The notes: generated from the sequence alone by a model not told the origin. A DNA stretch of 64,000 bases from Paenibacillus sp. DMB20 (GCF_000987955.1 NZ_LAZU01000037.1:310001-374000); one strand, 5' to 3'; counted from the stretch's first letter, positions 26,184-35,893 are shown. Program-made: numbers and translations.

Positions 26184-27693
26184 AGAAATACTCCGAATCT
26201 TTAGCGTTCTTGTCTGCCGATGAACCCGAAACGCCGCAGCCGCCGCAGTTCATCCCGAAGCCTTCGGAACCCTGCGCATGGTACGTATCCAAGTAAGTTT
26301 CCCTGTGCGATGTCGGGATGACGAACCGGTCCTCGTACTTGGCGATCGCGAGCAAACGATAGATTTGTTCCGTCTGGTGCGCCGTCAGGCCCAATCGGTT
26401 CAGCCGCTGCTCCTCGAAAGGTTTCCCGGTCGATAAGGAGCGCATGTAGGAACGCATCATCGCCATCCGCTGCAGCGACTCCTTCACCGGTTCCGGGTCG
26501 CCTGCCGTGAGCATGTTCGCCAAATATTGAATCGGCATCCGCATTTCTTCGATGGCCGGGAAGATCAAATCCGGGTTTTGAATCGAATCCTTGCCTTCAA
26601 AATAGTTCATGATCGGGCTGAGCGGCGGCACGTACCACACCATCGGCAGCGTCCGGTATTCCGGATGCAGCGGGAAGGCCAGCTTGTATTCGATGGCCAG
26701 CTTGTATACCGGCGAATGCTGAGCGGCTTCGATCCACTCCTCGGTGATGCCGTCCTTCCGGGCCTGGGCGATGACCGCCGGATCGTTCGGATCCAGGAAC
26801 AAGTCGCACTGTGCTTGGTACAGATCCTTCTCATCCGGCATGGAAGCCGCTTCCTGCACCCGGTCGGCGTCGTATAGCAGCACGCCGAGGTAACGAATGC
26901 GCCCCGTGCACGTCTCCGAGCATACCGTCGGAAGCCCCGCCTCGATCCGCGGGAAGCAGAAGGTGCATTTTTCCGCTTTGTTCGTCTGCCAGTTGAAATA
27001 CACCTTTTTGTAAGGACAGCCTGTCATGCAGTAGCGCCAGCCGCGGCAAGCCTCCTGGTCCACGAGAACGATGCCGTCCTCGTCCCGCTTGTACATGGCG
27101 CCGGAGGGGCAGGACGCAACGCAGCTCGGATTCAGGCAATGCTCGCAGAGGCGCGGCAGATACATCATGAACGCCTGCTCGAAGTTAAACTTGATTTCCT
27201 CCTCGATTTTCTCGATGTTCGGGTCCTGCGGACCCGTTACATGAGCGCCGGCCAGATCGTCTTCCCAGTTCGGACCCCAATCCAGGTCCATGGGATCGCC
27301 GGTTACCGCCGATTTCGGACGCGCAACGGGCTGATGCTTTTTTTCTCCGGCACTTGTCAAGTGTTCATAATTGTATGTCCATGGTTCATAGTAGTCCTTC
27401 ATCTCCGGCATATCCGGGTTATAAAAGATTTTGCCCAGGGCGATTTTGGATAGCTTGTTTCCCGATTTCAATTCAAGCTTGCCGTTCCTCAGCGTCCAAC
27501 CGCCCTTGTACTGTTCCTGATCCTCCCAGCGTTTCGGATATCCAATGCCGGGCTTCGTCTCTACATTGTTGAACCACATGTATTCGGCGCCGGGGCGGTT
27601 GGTCCATGTGCTCTTGCAGGTCACGCTGCAGGTATGGCATCCGATGCACTTGTCCAGATTCATGACCATGGCAATTTGCGCTTTAATCTTCAA
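26161..27693 (-). CDS. narH: Respiratory nitrate reductase beta subunit NarH
   Basis: Iron-sulfur subunit carrying electrons from NarI to NarG. The 510-residue protein shows ferredoxin-type cysteine motifs: CIGCHTCSVTCKSTW near residue 18, CEHCLNPSCVASCP, CRGWRYCMTGCPYKKVYFN (Trp at the position that makes one cluster [3Fe-4S]) and CTFCFPRIEAGLPTVCSETC. The TTG start at 27693 has AAGGAGG nine bases upstream and overlaps the narG stop by 11 bases. An A7 run inside this gene is in frame, showing that not every such run in the window is disturbed. Confidence 0.95.
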   Translation of the reverse strand: MKIKAQIAMVMNLDKCIGCHTCSVTCKSTWTNRPGAEYMWFNNVETKPGIGYPKRWEDQEQYKGGWTLRNGKLELKSGNKLSKIALGKIFYNPDMPEMKDYYEPWTYNYEHLTSAGEKKHQPVARPKSAVTGDPMDLDWGPNWEDDLAGAHVTGPQDPNIEKIEEEIKFNFEQAFMMYLPRLCEHCLNPSCVASCPSGAMYKRDEDGIVLVDQEACRGWRYCMTGCPYKKVYFNWQTNKAEKCTFCFPRIEAGLPTVCSETCTGRIRYLGVLLYDADRVQEAASMPDEKDLYQAQCDLFLDPNDPAVIAQARKDGITEEWIEAAQHSPVYKLAIEYKLAFPLHPEYRTLPMVWYVPPLSPIMNYFEGKDSIQNPDLIFPAIEEMRMPIQYLANMLTAGDPEPVKESLQRMAMMRSYMRSLSTGKPFEEQRLNRLGLTAHQTEQIYRLLAIAKYEDRFVIPTSHRETYLDTYHAQGSEGFGMNCGGCGVSGSSADKNAKDSEYFYGGIWRD

Positions 27694-30600
27694 GCCAGTC
27701 GACCTCCTTCATTTTGCGGACCGCGACATAGACATCCCGCTGGTTTCCGATCGGGCCGTAATAGTTAAAGCCATAGCTCAGTTGAGCGTAACCGCCAACC
27801 ATTTGGGTCGGCTTGACGTGAATCCTCGTCGGCGCATTGTGGCTGCCGCCGCGCTCCTTCGTAATTTCCGAGCCCGGCACGTTGATATGCTTATCCTGCG
27901 CGTGATACATGAACATCGTGCCCTTCGGCATCCGATGGCTGACGACGGCGCGGGCGGTGACGACGCCGTTTCGGTTGTACACCTCAAGCCAGTCGTTATC
28001 CCGGATCCCGTGCGTCTCCGCATCCTCGTCGTTCAGCCATACGGTCGGGCCTCCGCGGAACAAGGTCAGCATGTGCAGGTTATCCTGATACATGCTGTGG
28101 ATGTTCCATTTGCCGTGCGGCGTCAGGTAACGGAGGACCAAGGCGTCCTTTCCTCCCGCAATCTGTTTATCCCGCGGTCCGAAAACCATGGGCGGCAGAG
28201 TCGGCTTATATATCGGCAGCGCTTCGCCAAACTGCAGGAAGAGCTCGTGATCGATATAGAAATGCTGTCTTCCCGTAAGCGTCCGGAACGGAACGAGGCG
28301 CTCGATATTGGTCGTGAACGGCGAGTACCGTCTGCCCATCTTGTTCGATCCGGTGAACACCGGCGTTGGAATGACCTCCCGCGGCTGGATCGTAATGCTC
28401 TGGAACGTAATCCGCTCCGCCGCGCGGTCGGCGGATATATCCTTGAGGGCAACGCCCGTATCCTGCTCGGCCGATTCCCAGGCGCGCTGGGACACCCTGC
28501 CGTTCGTCGCCGACGATAAATTCAGGATCGCGTCCGCGGCATGGCGCGCCGTTTCGAGCTTCGGCAGGCCGTTCTTTATCGTGTCATCGTAATAAGCCCC
28601 GTTGATGCGCTTTAATTCCTCGTATTCCTCGGCTACGGAGAAGCTGACGCCGTGAGCGCCCACCTTGCCCGTGGCCAGATTCGGCCCCAGGCTGACATAT
28701 TTATCGTAGATCTTCGTGTAATCCCGCTCGACGACGGCCAGGTTCGGCATCGTTCGGCCCGGAACCGGGGCAGCCTCGCCCTTGCGCCAATCCTTGATCA
28801 ACCCGTACGGCTGGGCAATTTCGTTTACCGAATCATGCGCCAGCGGCGAGGATACAACGTCCTTATACACGCCCGGCAAATGTTCTTCGGCCATAGCCGA
28901 GAACTCTTTCGCAAGCGTCCGGTAGATGTCCCAGTCCGACCGGGATTCCCACAGCGGATCGACCGCCGGGTTAAACGGGTGCACGAACGGATGCATATCC
29001 GTCGAGGACAGATCCGTTTTCTCGTACCAGGTTGCCGCCGGCAGAACAATATCGGCGTACATCGGCGTCGAGGTCATGCGGAAATCCAGAGCGACCAGCA
29101 GGTCAAGCTTTCCTTCCACCTCATCCCGCCAGACGATCTCCTCCGGCTTTTCCTCCTCGTTCGGCGTGGACAGCAGCCCGTCATGCGTGCCGAGCAGATG
29201 CTTCATAAAATACTCCTGCCCCTTAGCAGAGCTGGAGATCAGATTGGACCGCCAGACGAATAAAGAACGGGGGAAATTCTCCGGCGCATCCGGATCCTCT
29301 ACGGCGAACCTTGTCTCTCCGGTAATAATCTGATCGAGCGTGTGCCGGATGATATCCTCATTCTTCGTTGCGCCCTGCCGGGCCGCTTCCTCGGCAAACG
29401 CCAAACTGCTCTTGTTAAACTGAGGGTAGGAAGGCAGCCACCCGAGGCGGGCCGCCAGCACATTGTAATCTGCCGGATGCCGATACCGGATCTCCCCGCC
29501 GGTCGGCGATTTCAGCGATTCTGCACCCGTCTCCTCGTATTTCCACTGGTCTGTCGCAAAATAGAAAAAGGAGGTCGCATTCTGCAGCCGGGGCGGCCCC
29601 TGCCAATCCTTCGCGAAAGCCACGGTGGACCAGCCTTCGATCGGACGGCACTTCTCCTGCCCGACATAGTGCGCCCAGCCGCCTCCGTTCACGCCCTGCG
29701 AAGCGGTCAGAATGACCAGGTTCAGAATCGCGCGGTAGATGGTGTCGCTGTTAAACCAATGGTTAATCCCGGCACCCATTATGATCATGGAGCGTCCCCC
29801 CGGTATCCAGCGAATTTTGGGCAAACTCGCGGGCAATCTGGATGACGACCGACGGCTTGACGCCCGTCACCGATTCCTGCCAGGCAGGCGTATAACGGGA
29901 TGCGGCATCGTCATAGCCTTTTGCCTCATATTCGCTGCCGAGGCGCCGAACGCCGTACTGGCTCATCATCAAATCGTACACGGTCGCGGCGAGCCGCTCC
30001 GTTCCGTCGGCAAGCCGGATTTTCCGGGCCGGGATCGGCCGCTTGAAGACTCCGTTGCCCTCGTTGTCAAAGAACGGAAACGCAATCTCCTGCCATTCGG
30101 CACCATGGGCTTCAACCGAAAGAGCCGGCTCGATCTTCATGCCGTCTTCGCGCTCGAGGATCAGATTCCATTTCTTATCCTTCTCCCACCGCTGGCCCAT
30201 CGTCCCGTTCGGAACCAGAATCTCGTTCGTGGCTTCATCCAGAATGACCGGCTTCCACTCGGCATGCTGCGAAGCGTCCCCAAGGTCGCTCGCCCGCAGA
30301 AAGCGCCCCGCCTTATAACTGCCTTCAAATTCATCCAGCAGGATCAGGAACGGCATGTCGGTATATTGCTTTGCGTAATCCAGGAACATCGGCTCCCGCC
30401 GCTCCCGATAAAATTCATTCAGGATGACATGCGTCATCGCTTGCGCGATGGCCGCGTCCGTTCCCGGATTCGGCGCGAGCCAGTTATCCGCGAATTTCAC
30501 GTTTTCCGCATAATCGGGCGCCACGGATACCACCTTGGTTCCTTTATAGCGAACCTCGGTCATAAAATGCGCGTCCGGAGTGCGCGTCAGCGGCACGTTC

Positions 30601-31358
30601 GAGCCCCACATGATCAGGTAGCCCGAGTTGTACCAGTCGCTGGATTCCGGCACATCCGTCTGCTCGCCCCATATTTGCGGCGAAGCGGGCGGAAGGTCGG
30701 CGTACCAGTCATAGAAGCTCAGCATTTCGCCGCCGAGCAGCGAGATAAACCGTGCGCCCGAAGCATAGCTGATCATCGACATCGCCGGAATCGGCGTAAA
30801 CCCGGCAATGCGGTCCGGCCCGTACTTGCGGATCGTGTAGATCAGCTGCGCCGAAATCAACCGGGTCGCATCCTCCCAAGTCACGCGGACGTGGCCGCCC
30901 TTGCCGCGCATTTTCTTATAAGCTTCCGCTTTTCCCGGGTCCTCCACGATGCTCGCCCAGGCCGCGACCGGATCGGCCGCTTCCGCCAAGGCCTGCTTCC
31001 ACATGCGCCATAACCGGCCGCGCATATAAGGATATTTCACCCGCAGCGGACTGTATTCGTACCACGAAAAGGAGGCGCCGCGCGGGCAGCCCCGCGGTTC
31101 GAATTCCGGCATGTCCGGACCGCAGGACGGATAATCTATTTGTTGATTCTCCCATGTGATAATGCCGTTTTTCACAAACACTTTCCAGCTGCAGGAGCCC
31201 GTGCAGTTGACGCCGTGCGTCGTGCGCACGACCTTGTCGTGCGACCAGCGCCCGCGATACATGTTTTCCCAGGTACGGTCCTTCTCCTCGAGAATCGACC
31301 AGTTCCCGGAATAGCTTTCCGTCGGCTTAAAGAACTTTAGCCCGAATTTTTTCTTCAT
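27683..31358 (-). CDS. narG: Respiratory nitrate reductase alpha subunit NarG, frameshifted
   Basis: Catalytic subunit with bis-molybdopterin guanine dinucleotide and one iron-sulfur cluster, reducing nitrate to nitrite. The start at 31358 (MKKKFGLKFFKP) gives about 1,224 residues, the normal length. The N-terminal cluster region appears as VRTTHGVNCTGSCSWKVFVK, and the characteristic NarG stretch YPSCGPDMPEFEPRGCPRGA follows. The frame breaks at six C on the plus strand (29796-29801): five would give SLDTGGRSMIIMGAGINHWF, joining the two halves seamlessly. No twin-arginine signal is seen, as expected for the cytoplasm-facing enzyme of Bacillota. It heads narGHJI. The extra base in a C run is best read as a sequencing error. 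Confidence 0.92.
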
Positions 31359-31453
31359 TGGGACACAACCACCCCTTCTGCAGAATGACAAATATGACGG
31401 GAATCAAAGATTTGTCTATTCTTATACCTACATTATGGGAGGGGGGCTTCCCG

Positions 31454-31496
31454 TTTCCTATTAGGGAAAGTTCCTATAATCCTTTCGGGAATTCCC
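31454..31496 (-). promoter_or_regulatory. Cluster of inverted repeats upstream of narG
   Basis: About 100 bases before narG lie TTTCC-N6-GGAAA (31454-31469), AGGGAA followed by TTCCT (31463-31475) and the perfect palindrome GGGAATTCCC (31487-31496). TTCCTAT occurs twice, 16 bases apart. NreC-type regulators bind G/C-flanked inverted repeats upstream of nar promoters in staphylococci, so these are candidate NreC sites. No convincing FNR box (TGTGA-N6-TCACA) was found. Confidence 0.4.
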
Positions 31497-31529
31497 TTTT
31501 TCTTGATGAAAGGGGCGATTCTTCTTTAC

Positions 31530-31576
31530 AAAAAAAAGCGCCTGCTTCGACGTCTAGGCGGGTCGAAGTCAGGCGC
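31530..31576 (-). terminator. Intrinsic terminator of the Gfo/Idh gene at 31597
   Basis: On the minus strand GCGCCTGACTTCGA (31576-31563) pairs with TCGAAGCAGGCGC (31550-31538), followed by eight T (31537-31530). It insulates narG from the upstream gene. Confidence 0.9.
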
Positions 31577-31596
31577 GTTTCATTTCGACTTATGGA

Positions 31597-32565
31597 TCAT
31601 AGCTCCACGGGTTTTCCCGTCTCGGCGGAACGCAAAGCGGCACAGGTAATTTCCATCGTTTTGACGGCATCCCCGTAGGGCGACAAAATCCCCGAAGCAT
31701 CTCCGGTGCGCACGGCGTGAATAAAAGCTTCGTTCTCGCGTTGATAGGGGTTAGTCGCATTCCGGTATTCGGTGATCCTTCCTTTTTCCCTGACGATGAG
31801 CTTATCCGGTTTAATATCCAGGCTTCCCTGCTCGGTATAAATGGCCAGGCCTACCTGTTCCTCTTCCGGAAGGATGCACGTATTGGAAATCGTAGCGATG
31901 GCACCGCTTTTTAATTTCAGGGTCACCGTTCCCACATCATGCACCGTAACGCCTTCATGCTTGTCCTGCATCGCCCGATGCGCAAAGGCGGCATATACTT
32001 CATCCGCCTCGCCCAGCAAGCAGCGCAGCAAATCCACGATATGGGTCGTCTGCTCCATGAACTGCCCTCCCGAGCCTTCCTGCTTTCTCCACCAATATAC
32101 TTGCGGCATGTCGCCCATCCAATAGCCCAGAGCCATGCCGGCCTTCCGATCGCGGATAACCTCCGTTGCCCGTTTAACCGCATCCGTATAACGAAAATGG
32201 TAGCCGGCAGATGTGATTAAACCGGCCCTTTTTACCGCTTGGGCAATCTTTTGCGGGATGTCCAGCCGGGTGCCGAGCGGCTTTTCGACCAGAAAAGGAA
32301 TACCTCTCTCCACAAGCCGTGCTTCAATCTCTCCATGCGCAAACGGCGGAACGCAAATATAAACCGCATCCGGCTTGGTTTCATCCAGCATTTGCTCAAC
32401 ATTGGCATAAGCCGCTGCTGACGCATACTTCCGGGCGGCTTGTTCCGCCTTGTCCTGACTCGTGCCGACAAACGCCTTGACGGCCACTCCGTCCATCTGG
32501 GATAAAATATCTCCATGAACTCCGCTAAACCAACCGGTACCAATAATGCCTACGTTTACAGCCAT
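31597..32565 (-). CDS. Gfo/Idh/MocA-family oxidoreductase
   Basis: The 322-residue protein starts with the Rossmann motif VGIIGTGWFSGVHGDILS and carries the catalytic motif VEKPLGTRLDIP near residue 95. The histidine region EQTTHIVDLLRCLLGE is typical of the substrate domain. It is a monocistronic gene with its own terminator. It is divergent from the truncated MFS gene, which once may have transported its substrate (inference). The substrate is unknown. Confidence 0.88.
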   Translation of the reverse strand: MAVNVGIIGTGWFSGVHGDILSQMDGVAVKAFVGTSQDKAEQAARKYASAAAYANVEQMLDETKPDAVYICVPPFAHGEIEARLVERGIPFLVEKPLGTRLDIPQKIAQAVKRAGLITSAGYHFRYTDAVKRATEVIRDRKAGMALGYWMGDMPQVYWWRKQEGSGGQFMEQTTHIVDLLRCLLGEADEVYAAFAHRAMQDKHEGVTVHDVGTVTLKLKSGAIATISNTCILPEEEQVGLAIYTEQGSLDIKPDKLIVREKGRITEYRNATNPYQRENEAFIHAVRTGDASGILSPYGDAVKTMEITCAALRSAETGKPVEL

Positions 32566-32752
32566 CGCAGCCCCATCTCCTCAGTGGATGATTATGTACG
32601 GTTCTCTCGAACAGCGTTTTGTTCCGGTTTCACCATACCACGATTTTGGGCTCACTGAAAGCTGTCGAAGGAATGAACAGCTTGTATAAAGTTTTGAAAA
32701 AAGTATATAGCGTTATCCAATGAGACCCGTTGTCAAATCATGGAATGGCTGA

Positions 32753-33299
32753 CCCGCATTGTGGTTAAATATAACTTCGGTCATTTTTATTTTTGCGGCG
32801 ATGTTTTCGGTATACAGCTATTTTGCGGAATACCTCGGCCAGGTCACACCTATGCACGGATCGGTGATCAGTGTGATGCTGATGGGTTTTGGAATCATCA
32901 TGATTTTCGGCAACTTCGCATTTGGCGCCCTGCTGCAAAAAAACATACCGGTGGACAGTGATGATGTTCCCTGTGCTGTATATCGCTGTGTACCTACTGC
33001 TGTATAGCCTGTGGCCATACGGAATTCCGGCCATGATCGTCGTGTTTCTATGGGGGATGATCCATTCCGGAGGATTAATCGTCAGCCAAACATGGCTGAC
33101 GACGGTGACGGAAGATGCACCGGAGTTTGGCAACAGCTTGTTTGTATCGTTTTCCAACCTGGGGATTACGCTGGGCACCACGGCAGGGGGCTGGTTGATA
33201 GCCGAGGCGGGTATCCATCAGCTGATCTGGAGCGGAATCGTGTTTGCCATCCTTGCCCTGGCTTCGATTTTGCTCAAAATAAAATACGTTCCTTCATGA
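32753..33299 (+). pseudogene. Remnant of a major facilitator transporter (C-terminal half)
   Basis: Two overlapping frames encode the second half of a DHA1-type major facilitator, about 180 residues and roughly six membrane segments. The first frame begins abruptly (ALWLNITSVIFIFAAMFSVY, no start codon or ribosome site, stop codon just upstream) and runs to GALLQK. A run of seven A (32937-32943) then shifts to the frame reading TVMMFPVLYIAVYLLLYSLW up to KYVPS. The N-terminal half is absent from the 187 bases before it, so this is a truncated gene even if the A run is a sequencing error. It ends at a strong terminator. Confidence 0.75.
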
Positions 33300-33303
33300 A
33301 TCC

Positions 33304-33345
33304 GGAAGCCAGCCGGGCGCAGCATTATGTGCCCGCTGGCTTTCC
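33304..33345 (+). terminator. Intrinsic terminator after the MFS remnant
   Basis: GGAAGCCAGCCGGGC (33304-33318) pairs with GCCCGCTGGCTTTCC (33331-33345) with one unpaired base. The interval 33346-33504 shows nothing else recognisable. Confidence 0.75.
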
Positions 33346-33504
33346 GTGCTTAATTGGTTTGTTCCAAATGCCCGCCCAACCGAAGTCGCAAATCAAATGG
33401 AATATATTGCTCCGTCCCTTTCGTCTTTCCCTCATAAATTTTGGAAATCATCCTGACTCCACACAATCATTGATTTTACTGACATCGCAAGCGGTATTTA
33501 CCAC

Positions 33505-33535
33505 TTGAATAAAGAACATGTGTTCGGTATATAAT
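33505..33535 (+). promoter_or_regulatory. SOS promoter with LexA box
   Basis: AGAACATGTGTTCG (33513-33526) matches the Gram-positive LexA/DinR consensus CGAACRNRYGTTYG at all but the first base. It lies between a -35 TTGAAT (33505-33510) and a -10 TATATA (33528-33533, 17-base spacing), so bound LexA would block the promoter. It controls the polymerase Y cassette. Confidence 0.88.
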
Positions 33536-33577
33536 GATGAAGAGTGTATGAAGAACCGACAGGAGGCCGAAACAGTT

Positions 33578-33940
33578 ATGTCCGCATCTCCGCTGCAGAC
33601 CGGGGAGGAGCTCCAGATGGTAAAAGAGAGCGCGATCCTGCCCATCCTGCTTGATGTTCTTGAAAAAGATATCCGGAGCATGGAGGCATCCGGCCTGACC
33701 GAACTTTACGTTCAGCGCCTGAGGGCAATCCAGAAGTCCGCGATGGCCAGATTAAGCCAGCTCAAAAAAGACTGCCGCGCCCGAAGCATCATCATTATGG
33801 AAACCCGCCGGAAAGAGTACTCCCTGCTGCTTCGCTACCAGTGCCGGGGCTACCGGCACCACATGGAGCTGCAGTGGGATTTCGTGAGAGCGGACATCGA
33901 GCAGCGGCTGGCCGAGGCGCTTCACATCAGTCTTGAATAA
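33578..33940 (+). CDS. Small protein of unknown function, first gene of the SOS cassette
   Basis: I do not recognise this family. The 120-residue product (from the ATG at 33578, AGGAGG 11 bases upstream; an in-frame ATG at 33548 would leave almost no leader) is highly charged and predicted helical. It has a long amphipathic stretch (EKDIRSMEASGLTELYVQRL) and a C-terminal aromatic/basic segment (RYQCRGYRHHMELQWDFVRA). No cysteine pairs, nucleotide motifs or membrane segments are seen. It lies directly behind a LexA-controlled promoter and 13 bases before the Y-family polymerase, so it probably belongs to the DNA-damage response, perhaps as a partner of that polymerase (inference). Confidence 0.75.
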   Translation: MSASPLQTGEELQMVKESAILPILLDVLEKDIRSMEASGLTELYVQRLRAIQKSAMARLSQLKKDCRARSIIIMETRRKEYSLLLRYQCRGYRHHMELQWDFVRADIEQRLAEALHISLE

Positions 33941-33953
33941 GGGGAGCATCGGC

Positions 33954-35219
33954 ATGCATAAACGACACCAACGGGTCATCTTCCTGGCAGACTGCCAATC
34001 CTTTTATGCCTCTGTTGAAAAAGCGTCCCACCCCGCCTACAAAAACAAGCCGCTTGTCGTATCCGGCGACCCTTCCCGGCGCAGCGGGATCATTCTGGCC
34101 GCCTGTCCCCTGGCCAAGGAGAGCGGCATCACCACCGCGGAAGCCCTCTGGCAGGCGCAGCAGAAATGTCCCGGGCTGATCGTGATGAAGCCTCGCATGA
34201 GCGCTTATATCCGGGTGTCTCTGCAGATTATGAGCATCCTGGAGTCGTACTCGGATCTGGTGGAGCCGTTCAGCATCGACGAACAGTTCATCGATGTTAC
34301 CGCCAGCCTCTCCCATTTCGGCTGTTCGCCCGTGGAGCTGGCGGGCCACATCCAGATGCGAATAGAGAAGGAAACCGGCATTCGCACCCGCATCGGCATC
34401 GGACGCAATAAAATTCTCGCAAAAATGGCCTGCGACAACTTCGCCAAAAAGAACAAAGACGGCATCTACGAACTGAACGAGCACAATATGGATGCCCTCT
34501 GGTCCTGCCCGGTCAACAAAATGTTCGGCGTCGGTTCCAGGACGATGCGCCATCTGGCCAGGCTCGGCATCCATACGATCGGAGAGCTGGCGCATACCCC
34601 GCTCGGGGAGCTGAAACAGAAAATGAAGCGGTACATGAGAAAAAACTGCGACATCTGGAGCGAGGTGCTGTGGCGGACAGCCAACGGCTGCGACGATTCC
34701 CCCGTCACCCCCGATGCGTTTGACGGACAGAAGGGGATCGGCCGGCAGACGACGCTGCCCGTCGATTACAACGTCCGGGAGGATATTGACGTGGTGCTGA
34801 ACGAATTGTCCATGCTGATCTGCGAACGGGCCCGGGCCAAGGGCTATATGGGAAGCGTGGTCCAGGCCGGGGCGCAGGGCGCCGACTTCGACCGGCCCGT
34901 GGGCTTCTCGCGCCAGATGAAACTTCCGGAGCCGACCCAAATCTCAAGGGAGGTATACGCGGCGGCGAAAAAGCTGTTCGATACCCACTGGGACGGCGGG
35001 CCGGTACGGAAAATCTGGCTCTCCCTCGGCGAGCTGCAGAACGATGACGTATACCAGCTTTCCCTGTTCGGGGACCGGGAGAGGCTTATGCACCTGGAGC
35101 ATACCATGGACGAGATCCGCGGCATGTTCGGGCCGTCTTCGGTCTACTTCGGTTCATCCTTGAAGCACACCAGCCAGCTGAAGTTTCTTAACGCGAAGAT
35201 CGGAGGACACTACAAATGA
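33954..35219 (+). CDS. Y-family DNA polymerase (UvrX/DinB type)
   Basis: Translesion polymerase of 421 residues. The catalytic carboxylates are in VIFLADCQSFYASVEKA and PFSIDEQFIDVTASL (motif SIDE). The helix-hairpin-helix and little-finger regions follow. A beta-clamp-binding motif QLSLFGD lies near residue 367. The start at 33954 (MHKRHQR) has GGGGAG seven bases upstream. The next gene, a YolD-like protein, overlaps its stop as ATGA; the polymerase-YolD pairing is known from uvrX and yqjW in Bacillus. With the LexA box upstream, damage induction is expected. Confidence 0.92.
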   Translation: MHKRHQRVIFLADCQSFYASVEKASHPAYKNKPLVVSGDPSRRSGIILAACPLAKESGITTAEALWQAQQKCPGLIVMKPRMSAYIRVSLQIMSILESYSDLVEPFSIDEQFIDVTASLSHFGCSPVELAGHIQMRIEKETGIRTRIGIGRNKILAKMACDNFAKKNKDGIYELNEHNMDALWSCPVNKMFGVGSRTMRHLARLGIHTIGELAHTPLGELKQKMKRYMRKNCDIWSEVLWRTANGCDDSPVTPDAFDGQKGIGRQTTLPVDYNVREDIDVVLNELSMLICERARAKGYMGSVVQAGAQGADFDRPVGFSRQMKLPEPTQISREVYAAAKKLFDTHWDGGPVRKIWLSLGELQNDDVYQLSLFGDRERLMHLEHTMDEIRGMFGPSSVYFGSSLKHTSQLKFLNAKIGGHYK

Positions 35220-35549
35220 AGAAACTGACGGGTAACGGACTGTGGGAATCCAGCCGCATGATGCTGTTTGAGCATCGGGACGCCATTTTGGCCAAACAGG
35301 AAAAAAAAACACAGGCAGGAGCATCCCCTACTTGATGAGCAGGAGGCGGAAAGGATCGCGGAAAAACTGTCCATCGCCTACCACGATAAACAGGAGGTAC
35401 AGCTGAGGGTATTCGGGGAGTATGGGGATTACAGCGTAACCGGCATGATATCCCGCATCGATTCGCTTCGGCAGCGGGTGCATATCCAGGACGCCTGGAT
35501 CCCGCTTGGGGATATTTTGGAGGCGGGGGACGGAGAATTCCCGGTTTGA
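35216..35549 (+). CDS. YolD-like protein, frameshifted
   Basis: YolD-like proteins accompany Y-family polymerases and may act like UmuD-type partners. The start ATG overlaps the polymerase stop (ATGA) and reads MKKLTGNGLWESSRMMLFEH. A run of nine A (35301-35309) shifts the frame after AKQEKK; with eight A it continues HRQEHPLLDEQEAERIAEKL and ends IPLGDILEAGDGEFPV, 110 residues, the usual family size. The family pattern of a charged N-terminus and a beta-rich C-terminal part (GYVTGMI-like GDYSVTGMISRIDSL) is kept. The extra A is probably a sequencing error. Confidence 0.82.
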
Positions 35550-35561
35550 CCGCTGACGCGA

Positions 35562-35592
35562 CTTGCGGCTTACGGCTTGCGGCTTGCGGCTT
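35562..35592. repeat. Short 7-base tandem repeat
   Basis: Four and a half copies of CTTGCGG (second copy CTTACGG) lie just after the YolD-like stop, in a non-coding stretch. Confidence 0.8.
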
Positions 35593-35713
35593 TTGCTCGG
35601 CAGTCATGGCATTCATCATAAAATCTTTATCGGCTCGGCATAATATGGATAGCAGCATTCAAGCACGGAGCAAAAACGGCTTTCAATCCAAAACGAAACG
35701 GAGGAGCGTTCCG

Positions 35714-35893
35714 ATGAACGTGGAATACTGGCTTCGCCAAGCGAGCCGCAGCTATACTCTCATTGCTGCGGCCGCCGTTCTGTTTTTTGCGATGAAAGCC
35801 ATCATCGGATACGTTACGTACCGTCACTACAACCGGCGGCTCCGGGAAATCGAACGCAAGCTGGAGGCCCTGCTCGGCCAACCATCGGAGTAA
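35714..35893 (+). CDS. Small single-pass membrane protein, unknown function
   Basis: A 59-residue product with GGAGGAG eight bases before the ATG. Layout: short N-terminus (MNVEYWLRQASRSY), one hydrophobic segment (TLIAAAAVLFFAMKAIIGYV, about 15-35), then a basic amphipathic helix (RHYNRRLREIERKLEALLGQ). I do not recognise the family. Strong ribosome site and coherent topology support it as real. It lies 165 bases after the SOS cassette; whether it is part of it is unclear. The gap 35894-36088 shows no clear terminator. Confidence 0.6.
   Translation: MNVEYWLRQASRSYTLIAAAAVLFFAMKAIIGYVTYRHYNRRLREIERKLEALLGQPSE

Noticed and set aside
29739-31013. Long plus-strand frame of 424 codons
   Set aside because: It lies entirely antisense to narG, has no ribosome site and gives an arginine/histidine-rich product typical of an antisense shadow in GC-rich DNA.
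27683-31391. Programmed frameshift in narG
   Set aside because: No downstream pseudoknot or stop-adjacent slippery context stands out, and the same kind of extra base occurs in many unrelated genes, so error is the simpler cause.
33927-34940. Minus-strand frame of 337 codons
   Set aside because: Antisense shadow of the Y-family polymerase gene.
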